Shown here: piece after piece, positions 35,881 to 44,453 of the stretch
Layout: every line of letters begins with the position of its first letter
How positions within the stretch are numbered: position 1 is the stretch's first letter
DNA from: Massilia sp. PDC64
Lineage (GTDB): Bacteria > Pseudomonadota > Gammaproteobacteria > Burkholderiales > Burkholderiaceae_D
DNA length: 64,000 nucleotides
Direction: 5' to 3'
Assembly (NCBI RefSeq): GCF_900101265.1
Contig: NZ_FMZS01000008.1
Coordinates: 186,001 to 250,000 of the forward strand
The notes under the pieces: generated by a model
Databases searched by the model: none
Told to the model about the DNA's origin: nothing
The model's input: only the letters and a program-made list of their open reading frames with translations
Program-made: the position numbers and the translations under genes

Positions 35881-36227
35881 GGCGGATCGTCGTCGGTTGG
35901 TCGATGAAAGGGAACGACGTCAGACTAGATCCGCATTGGTATGGGTGCGAGCGGATTGTGGCGAGGCGGGATCGGCGTGGGGCGAGCCGGACGCGCGGCC
36001 AAAAAAAAGCCCGCTCGAGGCGGGCTTGAATCTATTTTCTTGGAGGAAGATAGAGGAGACGGTTCAGATTATGCGGGGGCGGAAGAAATAAATCCAATTT
36101 GATTTTCAGATATCGATCATACAAATCTGAAATAATATGGCTGAGATAATTGGTGATCATTCGATGCGTACTTACGTTCTAGAATGAAAGGCTGCTTTCC
36201 AAGCATTCATCCACCCATTTCTCGTCC
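35881..36227. other. 347-base intergenic region between divergent genes
   Basis: No gene is seen. The left part carries the minus-strand terminator-like hairpin. The right part (36085-36180) is markedly AT-rich against a GC-rich background and holds an inverted repeat TTTCAGAT (36104-36111) / ATCTGAAA (36125-36132) with a 13-base spacer. It probably contains promoters for both divergent genes. Confidence 0.5.
36001..36030 (-). terminator. Intrinsic terminator or attenuator upstream of the acyltransferase gene
   Basis: Read on the minus strand, AAGCCCGCC-TCG-AGCGGGCTT-type hairpin DNA runs into eight T residues (plus strand: a run of A then GCCCGCTCGAGGCGGGC). It is oriented to stop leftward transcription about 120 bases before the acyltransferase ATG. 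There is no minus-strand gene just upstream, so it may be a leader attenuator or a roadblock to antisense transcription. Confidence 0.55.
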
Positions 36228-38357
36228 ATGAAAACCGCTTTCTTGCGCCGCACGCTGTCTGCCCTGCTCATGTCGATCCCGCTGGCGCACGCCGGCGACG
36301 TGAGCGACCTCGTCGACCGGAACTGGATCGACATCGACAGCCCGCACTTCCGCGTCGTCACCGACCAGCCGGAAGACGTCGCGCGCCACATGATCGTCGA
36401 CCTGGAAAACCTGCGGTACATTTCGAACCGCGTGCGCGGCGCGCAGTCGCTGGACGGGCCGCCGCTGACGATCGTCGCGATGGGACGCAGCAGCTTCGCG
36501 ACGCTGGGGCTGCCACAGAACATGACTGGGGTGTTCCAGATGTCGCGCCACGGTTATGCGGCCATCGCGAGGATCGAGGATTACGTTACGTCGGCCGCGG
36601 CGAGCGACGTGTCGCGCGCGACGATCCTCCACGAATACCACCATTTCCTCCTGCATTATTCGCCCGAGACGACGGCGTACCCGCGCTGGTACGACGAAGG
36701 GATGTCGGAGTACTGGTCGTCGCTCGTCATCCAGGACGGCATGGCCTGGTTCGGCCATCCGGTGGAAGGCAGTTATCGCGAGGACTGGCTGACCGACCGG
36801 ACAGGCCGGATCAATTTCGACACGAAATGGCTGTTCAACACGACCAAACTCAACTATGAGAGCACGCGCGCCGACGCGAGAGAGACCGCCCGCTTTTATG
36901 CTTGCGCGAAGTACGCGATCCACTATTTCAATTCGAGTCCCGAATTGCGCAGGCAACTCGCGCATTACCTGCGCCTGCATAACATGGGACTGTCGGAAGA
37001 CCAGGCCGTGCGCTTCGCATTCAGGAAGTCGTACGAGGAACTCGACGTCGACATGCGCCGGTACGTGGAGCGCCGCCTGACGGCACGTGGATTTTCGACC
37101 GCCAAGGATGCACTGGACCTGCCACAAGTCCAGGTGAAGGTCACGAAACTCGACCAGGCCGCTACCTATGCCGTCCTGGCCGACGTGGTGCCGCGCTTTG
37201 CGAAGCGCGACGCGAAGGTGGTGCGGGAACTGGTCGACACGAATCTGAAGCTGCATCCGGACGACCCGAAGGCGACCATCATCGCCGTCAATCACGGTAT
37301 CGTCGACGACGGCACGGCGCGCCTGGATGCGCTGCTGAAACGCTACCCGAACGATGCGAACCTGCTGGCCACGCGCGCCGAAGGCCTGCACATGGCGGCG
37401 GTCGCCATGCGCGACACCGGCATGCCCGGCTGGGAAGCGCCGCTGAAGGAAGCGCGCGACCTGGCCCGGCGCGCCATCAAGGCGGATCCGGCGCATCCCC
37501 TGGCCTACTATGTGTTGGGTCAAGTGTACAAGCTCGCTCCCGGCATCGGACCGGTCCAGGAAGGCGTTGCCGGCCTGGATACCCTCGTCATCTACGAACC
37601 GCGGCCCGGCAGTTTCCGCGCGCTGGCCCACCTCTACCTGCGCAACAGGCAGATGAACGAAGCGATCAGGAGCATCCGCACCGCCGTCGCGTTCGATGCA
37701 GCGGGCAAGTATCCGCTCGACGCCCTGTTGATGGAAAACCTGGAGATCGTCGCCGACATGGCAACCAGCGCGACCGCGGACGGGAAGGGTATGCGTTACC
37801 CGAGCGGCGCCGTTTACGAAGGCCCCCTGGCCGCCGGCAAACCGGACGGGAAAGGTAAATGGTTGCGTCCGGACGGCAGTTATTACGAAGGCGACTTCGT
37901 GCAGGGCCTGCCGTCGGGCCGCGGCAAGCTGGTGAGCGAGCGGGGCATCGCGTACGAGGGCGAGTTCACGGCGGGCATGGCGCGCGGCATTGGGCGCATC
38001 AGCTTCCCGGCGGGCGGGAAGATGATCTCGTACGAAGGCGGCGTCGAGGACGCGGTGCCGTCCGGCCCCGGCGTGCTGGTGACGAAGGACGGCCGGCTGG
38101 AGGCCACGTTCGCGCAAGGCGAGGCCCAGGGCGACGGTACGTTCGTGCCCGCACACGGCACGGCACCCATTCGCGGCAAATGGCTGTACGGCGCCTACCA
38201 GTGGCCGCAAGCCGACAAGGTCGCCTTCGCCGGCGGCATCGATGGCGAGGGCCGGCGGTACGGCATGGGGTGGTGCCGTGCGGACGCCCCGGTGCGGATC
38301 GACCCGTGCCGCTTCAAGGATGGTCACCAGGTCGCGTTGGACACGGACGACGACTAA
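36228..38357 (+). CDS. Secreted HExxH protein with TPR-like region and MORN repeats
   Basis: A 709-residue protein with a signal peptide (residues 1-~22, ending AHA). Residues ~30-240 form a gluzincin-like domain: the zinc motif HEYHH is at 135-139, and a candidate third ligand glutamate is in WYDEGMSEYW about 20 residues later. Residues ~300-510 are helical with TPR-like character (AIKADPAHPLAYYVLGQVYK). The C-terminus (~520-680) has MORN-type repeats: YPSGAVYEGPLAAGKPDGKG, GSYYEGDFVQGLPSGRGK and YEGEFTAGMARGIGR. The fusion suggests an envelope peptidase docked by its MORN blades. Substrate unknown; monocistronic. Confidence 0.85.
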   Translation: MKTAFLRRTLSALLMSIPLAHAGDVSDLVDRNWIDIDSPHFRVVTDQPEDVARHMIVDLENLRYISNRVRGAQSLDGPPLTIVAMGRSSFATLGLPQNMTGVFQMSRHGYAAIARIEDYVTSAAASDVSRATILHEYHHFLLHYSPETTAYPRWYDEGMSEYWSSLVIQDGMAWFGHPVEGSYREDWLTDRTGRINFDTKWLFNTTKLNYESTRADARETARFYACAKYAIHYFNSSPELRRQLAHYLRLHNMGLSEDQAVRFAFRKSYEELDVDMRRYVERRLTARGFSTAKDALDLPQVQVKVTKLDQAATYAVLADVVPRFAKRDAKVVRELVDTNLKLHPDDPKATIIAVNHGIVDDGTARLDALLKRYPNDANLLATRAEGLHMAAVAMRDTGMPGWEAPLKEARDLARRAIKADPAHPLAYYVLGQVYKLAPGIGPVQEGVAGLDTLVIYEPRPGSFRALAHLYLRNRQMNEAIRSIRTAVAFDAAGKYPLDALLMENLEIVADMATSATADGKGMRYPSGAVYEGPLAAGKPDGKGKWLRPDGSYYEGDFVQGLPSGRGKLVSERGIAYEGEFTAGMARGIGRISFPAGGKMISYEGGVEDAVPSGPGVLVTKDGRLEATFAQGEAQGDGTFVPAHGTAPIRGKWLYGAYQWPQADKVAFAGGIDGEGRRYGMGWCRADAPVRIDPCRFKDGHQVALDTDDD

Positions 38358-38405
38358 AACAAACGCTACAATGGATTATTCCGACCATCGAACGAAAGGC
38401 AATCC

Positions 38406-39335
38406 ATGCGCGTGCGCACCGTCCTCGCCCTTCCGGGCCTCCTGCTGACCCTGTCGTACGCAGCCCATGCCGCCCCCGCCTGCGGGACGCCACCGACCGG
38501 CGACCTGCGCGCGGAGCGCATCGCGAGCGTCAAGCCGTCGCGCACGGAGCCGGGCCTGTACGAAGGCCCCGTGTGGATCAAGGATGCGCTGTATTTTTCC
38601 GATTTCAGCTTCGCGCCCGGTTTCCCGTCGCGCATCCGCAAGCTGGCCGCGAACGGCACCGTGACGACGGTGGTGGAAGACAGCGGCAGCAACGGCCTCG
38701 CCGTCGATGCGCATGGCGACCTCGTCGCGGCCACGCACAAGTACAAGGCGCTGTCCCGCTATGCCATCGCGGACGGCAAGCGCACGACCTTGGCCGCCGA
38801 CTACAACGGCCAGGTGTTCAACTCGCCGAATGACATCGCCATCGCCAGGGATGGCACGATCTATTTCACGGATCCCGATTTCCAGAAGGCGGCGGCGCCC
38901 GGCGGGCAGCCCGTCACGGGCGTGTACCGCGTAGGCACGGACGGCAGGGTGACGCTGGTGGACGGCAGCCGGCCGAACCCGAACGGCGTTTCGCTGTCGC
39001 CGGCCGGCGATGTGCTGTACGTGAACGCGGGCGACGGTATCCTGCGCGCCTATCCGATCGTGAACGGCGTGCCGGGGCAGGGGAAGGACATCGTCAATGG
39101 TCTCGACATCCCGGACGGCATGGCCATCGATTGCCACGGCAATATCTACGTGACCGAGCACCCGGCCAGGCGCGTGCGCGTGTTCTCGCCACAGGGGAAA
39201 GAGTTGGCGACGATCCGCACGGACGCCAACGTGACGAATGCCGCGTTCGGCGGAGCCGACGGCAAGACGCTGTTCCTGACGGGCGCCGGCGCAGTGTGGC
39301 AGATCCGGCTGGACGTCACCGGATCGCCGTATTAA
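38406..39335 (+). CDS. Secreted SMP-30/gluconolactonase-like beta-propeller
   Basis: A 309-residue protein with a signal peptide (to ~residue 22, ending AHAA). The six-bladed propeller has family signatures EGPVWIKDALYFSDF near the start (metal-ligand glutamate), NGLAVDAHGDLVAA, FNSPNDIAIARDGTIYFTDP (metal-ligand asparagine/aspartate) and DGMAIDCHGNIYVTE (aspartate). Such enzymes hydrolyse sugar lactones using a divalent cation. It converges with an exported Gfo/Idh/MocA oxidoreductase whose products may be lactones. Confidence 0.9.
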   Translation: MRVRTVLALPGLLLTLSYAAHAAPACGTPPTGDLRAERIASVKPSRTEPGLYEGPVWIKDALYFSDFSFAPGFPSRIRKLAANGTVTTVVEDSGSNGLAVDAHGDLVAATHKYKALSRYAIADGKRTTLAADYNGQVFNSPNDIAIARDGTIYFTDPDFQKAAAPGGQPVTGVYRVGTDGRVTLVDGSRPNPNGVSLSPAGDVLYVNAGDGILRAYPIVNGVPGQGKDIVNGLDIPDGMAIDCHGNIYVTEHPARRVRVFSPQGKELATIRTDANVTNAAFGGADGKTLFLTGAGAVWQIRLDVTGSPY

Positions 39336-39356
39336 CGCCGTATTAAGTGAGCGCGG

Positions 39357-40466
39357 TCATGCCTTCAGCACGATGCGCCTCTGCTCCCGTGCCGATTGGT
39401 AGATCGCCTCGATGATGCGCAGGTCGCGCAGGCCTTCCTCGCCTGCGACGATCGGCTCGCGGTTCTGCAGCACGCACTGCGCCATATGGTCCAACTGGCC
39501 GGCCCATTGCGTGGCGCCGGGACCCGGCGGGGGCGTGACTTCCTTGTCGCGGCCATTGCCGACCCACATGCGGTTGCCGTGGTAGCCCGTCGCCGGTTCC
39601 ATCTCGATGCGGCCTTTGTCGCCCATCAGCAGGATGTGGTTCTGGTTGGCGCTGTACATCGACTGGCACGAGCCGATCACGCCGGACGGGAATTCCAGCT
39701 GGAAGCCGATCTGGTCTTCCACCTCGCGGAAGCGCGGGTCCTTGCGGTCCGTCGTTTCCTGGGCATAGACGGCGGTCGGTTCCTCGCCCGTCATGTAGCG
39801 CGCGGCGTTGAGCGCGTAGATGCCGATGTCCATCATCGAGCCGCCGCCCGCCAGCGCCTTTTTCAGGCGCCATGCGTTCGGGTCGCGGAACGTGAAGCCG
39901 TGTTCGGAGCGGAAGTAGCGCAGCTTGCCGATCTCGCCCGCGCGGGCGATGCGGCGCGCTTCCAGGTTGTACGGCTCGAAGTGGCAGCGGTAGCCGATCA
40001 TCAGCTTCTTGCCGGCCTGGCGGCAGGCCGCGATCATCGCTTCGCATTCGGCCGACGACACGGCCATCGGCTTTTCGCACAGCACGTGCTTGCCGGCCTT
40101 GGCCGCGCGGATCGTGTACTCGGCATGCATCGAGACGGGCAGGCAGATGTAGACGATGTCGATGTCCGGGTTGTTGCGGATGTCGTCGTAATTCTGGTAG
40201 TTGTAAAGATTCTTCTCGGGGACGCCGTATTCCTGCGCCACCCGCTTGGCCTTGGCCGCGTCGCCGCTGACCAGCGCGACGAGGCGGCTGTTCTTGCAGT
40301 TCTTGAATTGCGGGATGATGATGCCCAGGCCGTACGACCCGAGCCCGACGATCGCATAGCCGAGCTTGCGATCGGGCGGGGCCGCCCATGCCATGTCTCC
40401 CACCGCGCCCGCCGCCAGCGCGCCGCCGGCGGCAAGGACCAGACCTCGCCGATTCCTGTCGATCAT
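39357..40466 (-). CDS. Tat-exported Gfo/Idh/MocA oxidoreductase (glucose-fructose oxidoreductase-like)
   Basis: A 369-residue NAD(P)-dependent oxidoreductase. The N-terminus DRNRRGLVLAAGGALAAGA is a twin-arginine-type signal. The Rossmann domain has YAIVGLGSYGLGIIIPQF and the family's catalytic CEKPMA motif; the C-terminal Gfo/Idh/MocA domain follows with GGSMMDIGIYALNAARYM. The start at 40466 has AAGGAG eight bases upstream, better than an ATG-less extension to 40499. Export plus family resemble periplasmic glucose-fructose oxidoreductase, which keeps its NADP bound. Sugar substrate unknown. Confidence 0.88.
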   Translation of the reverse strand: MIDRNRRGLVLAAGGALAAGAVGDMAWAAPPDRKLGYAIVGLGSYGLGIIIPQFKNCKNSRLVALVSGDAAKAKRVAQEYGVPEKNLYNYQNYDDIRNNPDIDIVYICLPVSMHAEYTIRAAKAGKHVLCEKPMAVSSAECEAMIAACRQAGKKLMIGYRCHFEPYNLEARRIARAGEIGKLRYFRSEHGFTFRDPNAWRLKKALAGGGSMMDIGIYALNAARYMTGEEPTAVYAQETTDRKDPRFREVEDQIGFQLEFPSGVIGSCQSMYSANQNHILLMGDKGRIEMEPATGYHGNRMWVGNGRDKEVTPPPGPGATQWAGQLDHMAQCVLQNREPIVAGEEGLRDLRIIEAIYQSAREQRRIVLKA

Positions 40467-40486
40467 CACGTCTCCTTTGTTATGGA

Positions 40487-40500
40487 TGTTAGCGCTCACA
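40487..40500. promoter_or_regulatory. LacI/GalR-type operator upstream of the Gfo/Idh/MocA gene
   Basis: TGTTAGCGCTCACA differs at one position from the perfect palindrome TGTTAGCGCTAACA, the typical LacI/GalR-family operator with a central GCGC. It lies 20-35 bases upstream of the start codon of the oxidoreductase gene, a repressing position. The cognate regulator is not in the window. Confidence 0.55.
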
Positions 40501-40632
40501 GTTGCCTGTTCATTTTAATACGAATGCACGGTCGCGCGCACAATTAGCGCCAATCAATAACCGGTTCACCCCGGCGCGCACACTGGCAGATGGTGCCCGG
40601 ACCGGCCGGGCCATCTTCCAACGAGGTGAATC

Positions 40633-42252
40633 ATGGTCAAACTCCAGGGCAGCGTGCCCGCAACCATCGCCGACATGCGGTCCCTCGGGCCGGCGCCGGC
40701 CGACGAACGCATCGACGTCACCGTCTTCGTGCGCCGGCGGGCTCCGCTGGCGCCCCATTCGCTCGACGCGAAAGTCGGACAGCGGCGCTACCTCACGCGC
40801 GCCGAATTCGCCGCGCAGCACGGCGCCAGCGACGCCGACCTCGACGCCGTCGCCGCGTTCGCGCAAAAGGCCGGGCTCGTCGTGATGGAACGCCGGCCCG
40901 CGGCACGCAGCATCGTCCTGTCCGGCACGGCTGCCCAGGTGACCGCGGCGTTCGGCACGGCGATCGAGCGGGTCGAGCACGCGGCCGGCATCTCGCGCCG
41001 GCGCACGGCGCCCGTGCACGTGCCGCCCGAGCTGGACGGCATCGTGGAAGGGGTGTTCGGCATCGACGACGTGCCGATCGCGAAGCCGCATTTCAAATTC
41101 TCGAAAGAATCCACGCAAGCCGCGCTGACCGCCTCGATGCCGACCGGCGCCATGCCTTCCGACGCGCAAGCCGAGGCCGAGGCCGCCGCCGGCTTCACGG
41201 GCATCGACATGGCGAAGCTGTACGACTTCCCGACCGGCCTGGACGGTAGCGGCCAGTGCATCGCCATCATCGAGCTGGGCGGCGGCTACCGCACGTCCGA
41301 CCTGAAAGCCTATTTCAAGACCCTGGGCCTGCCGCCGCCGCATGTGACGGCCGTGTCCGTCGACGGGGGCAAGAACAGCCCGTCGCTGCCGTGGAGCGCG
41401 GATGCCGAGGTCATGCTGGACATCGAGGTCGCGGGCGCCGTCGCGCCGAAGGCGCAGATCGCCGTGTATTTCGCGCCGAACAGCGAGCAGGGTTTCGTCG
41501 ATGCGATCGCGGCCGCCGTCCACGACGACGTGCGCAAGCCGTCCGTGATCTCGATCAGCTGGGGCGCGCCGGAATCGGAATGGACGGACCAGGGCCTGGC
41601 CGCGATGGACCAGGCGTTCGAGGCCGCAGCCGCGCTGGGCGTGACCGTGTGCTGCGCGGCGGGCGACGCCGGCGCGCACGACCAGAACCCGCAGAACGGC
41701 ACGCCGGACGGCCTCGCGCATGCGGACTTCCCCGCGTCCAGCCCGTACGTGCTGGGCTGCGGCGGCACGCGGATCGCCGTCAGCGGCCATACCATCACGA
41801 GCGAAACCGTGTGGAACGACGACCCGGCCACCAGCGCCACGGGCGGCGGCGTCAGCGACAAGTTCGCGCTGCCGTCCTGGCAGGCGGATGCGGGCGTGCC
41901 GGCGTCGATCAATCCGGGCGGACGCGTGGGCCGCGGCGTGCCGGACGTGGCCGGCAATGCGTCTCCGGCGACGGGCTACCGGGTGCGGGTCGATTTCCTG
42001 ACGACCACGATCGGGGGCACGAGCGCCGTGTCGCCCCTGTATGCGGGGCTCGTCGCGCTGCTGAACCAGAAGCTGCCGCAACCGGTGGGCTGGCTCAATC
42101 CGTTGCTGTACGGCCCGCTCGTGGGCAGTGGCGCCATGCGCGACATCACGAGCGGCGACAACGGCGGTTATTCGGCCGGGGCCGGCTGGGATGCGTGCAC
42201 GGGCTGGGGCGTGTTCGTCGGTTCGAAACTGCTGGCAGCGCTGGAAAGCTGA
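40633..42252 (+). CDS. S53 family serine-carboxyl peptidase (kumamolisin/sedolisin type)
   Basis: A 539-residue enzyme with a pro-domain (residues ~10-165) and a subtilisin-like catalytic domain. The S53 tetrad is visible: E259 and D263 in DAEVMLDIEVAG, D345 in VCCAAGDAGAHD, and S464 in TIGGTSAVSPLYAGL. The calcium site lies near the C-terminus (RDITSGDNGGYSAGAGWDACTGWG). Such peptidases act at acidic pH after self-removal of the pro-domain. No signal peptide is visible, although relatives are secreted. AACGAGGTGAATC precedes the ATG. Confidence 0.93.
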   Translation: MVKLQGSVPATIADMRSLGPAPADERIDVTVFVRRRAPLAPHSLDAKVGQRRYLTRAEFAAQHGASDADLDAVAAFAQKAGLVVMERRPAARSIVLSGTAAQVTAAFGTAIERVEHAAGISRRRTAPVHVPPELDGIVEGVFGIDDVPIAKPHFKFSKESTQAALTASMPTGAMPSDAQAEAEAAAGFTGIDMAKLYDFPTGLDGSGQCIAIIELGGGYRTSDLKAYFKTLGLPPPHVTAVSVDGGKNSPSLPWSADAEVMLDIEVAGAVAPKAQIAVYFAPNSEQGFVDAIAAAVHDDVRKPSVISISWGAPESEWTDQGLAAMDQAFEAAAALGVTVCCAAGDAGAHDQNPQNGTPDGLAHADFPASSPYVLGCGGTRIAVSGHTITSETVWNDDPATSATGGGVSDKFALPSWQADAGVPASINPGGRVGRGVPDVAGNASPATGYRVRVDFLTTTIGGTSAVSPLYAGLVALLNQKLPQPVGWLNPLLYGPLVGSGAMRDITSGDNGGYSAGAGWDACTGWGVFVGSKLLAALES

Positions 42253-42264
42253 GTCCGGGGCCGC

Positions 42265-42981
42265 TCAGCCCAACCGCGCCAGCACGTCGGCGCGGTACTG
42301 GCGGCTGCACGGCACCCGTGCGCCGCCACGCAGCAGCAATTCGCCATCGCCCTTGTCCAGCGTGACCACCCGCTCGATCCACGCCACTTGCACTGCGGCG
42401 CGCCGGTGGCAGCGCACGAAGCCGGCGCCGAGCCGGTCGACGAGGCCGGCCAGCGTCTGGCGCAGCAGCGGGCTGCCCGCGGCCGTGTGCAGCACGACGT
42501 AGTTGTCGGCCGTTTCGATCCACTGGATGTCCGCGACGCGCACGACGCGCGTGACGCCGCGTTCGCTCACGAGCAATTGCTCCAGCGGGGCGGGCGGGAG
42601 CGCGGCGGGCCGGCCATCCACCTTGGCCGCCAGTTTTTTCCGCAGCCGCGCCAGCGCGCGCGCCAGGCGGTCGCCGTCGTAGGGCTTCAACAGGTAATCG
42701 ATGGCGTCGCAGTCGAACGCCTGGCATGCGTAGCGCTCGTACGCCGTGACGAACACGACGAGCGGCGCCGGTTCCGGCAGCGACGCGGCCAGCTCGATGC
42801 CGGACAGCTCGGGCATCTCGATGTCGAGCAGCAGTGCGTCCGGGCGGAAGCTCGCAATCCGTTCCAGCGCATCGATGCCGTCGGCCGCTTCCTCGACGGC
42901 ATCGATGCCGTCCTGCTGCGCGAGCAGATGGCGCACCTTGGCGCGGGCAGGGCGCTCGTCGTCGACGATCAAAAGGCGCAT
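42265..42981 (-). CDS. LytTR-family response regulator
   Basis: A 238-residue regulator. The receiver domain (residues 1-~118) has the acidic pair VDDERPAR, the phospho-acceptor aspartate in ALLLDIEMPELSG, and the lysine in YLLKPYDGD. The LytTR DNA-binding domain follows (~140-238; IQWIETADNYVVLHT, FVRCHRRAAVQ). The 13-base overlap with the upstream sensor-kinase gene makes this a two-component pair. Such pairs often control envelope or extracellular functions; targets are not evident. Confidence 0.93.
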   Translation of the reverse strand: MRLLIVDDERPARAKVRHLLAQQDGIDAVEEAADGIDALERIASFRPDALLLDIEMPELSGIELAASLPEPAPLVVFVTAYERYACQAFDCDAIDYLLKPYDGDRLARALARLRKKLAAKVDGRPAALPPAPLEQLLVSERGVTRVVRVADIQWIETADNYVVLHTAAGSPLLRQTLAGLVDRLGAGFVRCHRRAAVQVAWIERVVTLDKGDGELLLRGGARVPCSRQYRADVLARLG

Positions 42982-44048
42982 GGCAGTCTCATCTCCGCAC
43001 GCACGCCGCCCTGCGGCCGGGCCGTGATGTCCAGCCGGCCCGCGTCGCCATACAACGCCTGGATGCGGGCGCGCAGGTTCGACAAGCCGATGCCGCCGGG
43101 GCGTGCCGACGCCGCCAGCTTGCCCGCATCGTCCTCGACGCCCAGCACGAGCTCGTCGCCTTCGCGGCACACGGACACCGCGATGTGTGTCGTGCCGCGG
43201 CGCCGTTCGACCGTGTGCTTGAACACGTTTTCCAGCAGCGGCTGCAGGCTCATCACGGGCACTTCGCGGTCGAGCAGTGCGTCGTCGACCTGCCAGGCGA
43301 TGGCGACGCGGTCGGCGAAGCGCTCGGCCATCACGTCCGCGTACCCGCGCGCGAGGCGCAGCTCGGTGGCGAGCGGGGCCGCGTGGCGGTCGCCCAGGGC
43401 CAGCGTTTCGCGCAGCACGTCGGCCAGTTGCGTGAGGGTGGCGTCGGCACGGGCCGGGTCGGTCCAGATCAGTGCCGACACCGTGTTCAGCGCATTGAAC
43501 AGGAAGTGCGGCTGCATCTGCTGGCCGAGTCTCTGCAATTGCGCCTGGCGCAGCAGGGTGTTCGAGCGTTCCGCGCGCAACCGGGCGTCGAGCAGCGCCC
43601 GGTAGGATTGCACGCCGAAGCGGACCGCCGTGAACAGGCCGAAGAAGATCGTGATCTTCATCGATTCGTACACGAACAGCTGCGGCAACGGATAGTGCCG
43701 GTAGACTTCGCCGACGAGCGCGTACACGCCATGGCGCAGGCCGAAAGCGAGCGGGACGAACGCGATCCAGTACATCGGCAGCCAGCGCGCCTGGCGTGCG
43801 AACCAGCGCCAGGGTGTGCCGAGCAGGTGGTCGTCCGCGTGCGACCAGCGCAGCTGCACGAGGGCGAGCGACGTCACGACGAGTGCCGACGAGCCTTCCC
43901 ACAGCAGCGGTTTCCAGATCGCGTGCGTACCCTCGTCGCGCACGAAATCCTGCACGGCGACGAGCATCATCAGGACCCAGAACAGGATCCAGGCGGACAC
44001 GAAGACGGCGTTGCGGCGCAGGAAGGTCATGCGACGATGATCGGCCAT
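42969..44048 (-). CDS. LytS/YehU-type sensor histidine kinase
   Basis: A membrane kinase of about 359 residues with four predicted N-terminal helices (to ~residue 135). The His_kinase domain carries the phospho-acceptor histidine in QMQPHFLFNALNTVSAL, and the ATPase has a compact N-box (MSLQPLLENVFKHTVE) and G-box (GGIGLSNLRARIQALYG). The start is uncertain: ATG at 44048 is used, but ATG 44030 or GTG 44072 are possible. It overlaps its response regulator by 13 bases. Confidence 0.9.
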   Translation of the reverse strand: MADHRRMTFLRRNAVFVSAWILFWVLMMLVAVQDFVRDEGTHAIWKPLLWEGSSALVVTSLALVQLRWSHADDHLLGTPWRWFARQARWLPMYWIAFVPLAFGLRHGVYALVGEVYRHYPLPQLFVYESMKITIFFGLFTAVRFGVQSYRALLDARLRAERSNTLLRQAQLQRLGQQMQPHFLFNALNTVSALIWTDPARADATLTQLADVLRETLALGDRHAAPLATELRLARGYADVMAERFADRVAIAWQVDDALLDREVPVMSLQPLLENVFKHTVERRRGTTHIAVSVCREGDELVLGVEDDAGKLAASARPGGIGLSNLRARIQALYGDAGRLDITARPQGGVRAEMRLPCAF

Positions 44049-44138
44049 TCCGGTGGGGTTGTCAAAAGGCACAGGTGCGTCGCGGCCGCCACGCTTCTGC
44101 TAACGTCGAGCCGAGCAACCAACCAGAGGAGGAAGCAC

Positions 44139-44450
44139 ATGGAACGTTTCCTGTTCGTGTACCACGGCAAACCGGGCGCCGATTCGGACACGCGCCACGA
44201 CCTGTCGCGCTGGGCCGCGTGGTTCGACGGCATGGGTTCGCGCGTCCTCGACCGCGGCAGCCTCACGCACAGCGCCGTCGAAGTGCCGCGCCGCCTGCTC
44301 GGGCCGAAGGAATCCGCCAGTTCGCTGTGCGGCTATTCGGTCGTCGAGGCGGCCGACTTCAACGAGGCCGTCGAGATCGGCGAGCGCTGTCCCATCTTCG
44401 ACGAGGGCGGCTCGGTCGAAATCGCCCGGCTGACGATCCCGCTGGCCTGA
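44139..44450 (+). CDS. YCII/DGPF-related small protein
   Basis: A 103-residue cytosolic protein with the ferredoxin-like alpha/beta fold of the YCII family. The pattern is ERFLFVYHGKPG, a central WAAWFDGMGSRVLDRG and a C-terminal VEAADFNEAVEIGERCPIF. ATG 44139 follows a strong GAGGAGGAAG RBS. Members often accompany sigma factors or small dehydrogenases; exact activity is unknown. It is convergent with the DHFR-like gene. Confidence 0.85.
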   Translation: MERFLFVYHGKPGADSDTRHDLSRWAAWFDGMGSRVLDRGSLTHSAVEVPRRLLGPKESASSLCGYSVVEAADFNEAVEIGERCPIFDEGGSVEIARLTIPLA

Positions 44451-44453
44451 ACG

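Noticed and set aside
42834..44138. N-terminal extension of the YCII protein through the sensor-kinase locus
   Set aside because: Antisense of a real kinase gene; the strong RBS marks the start at 44139.
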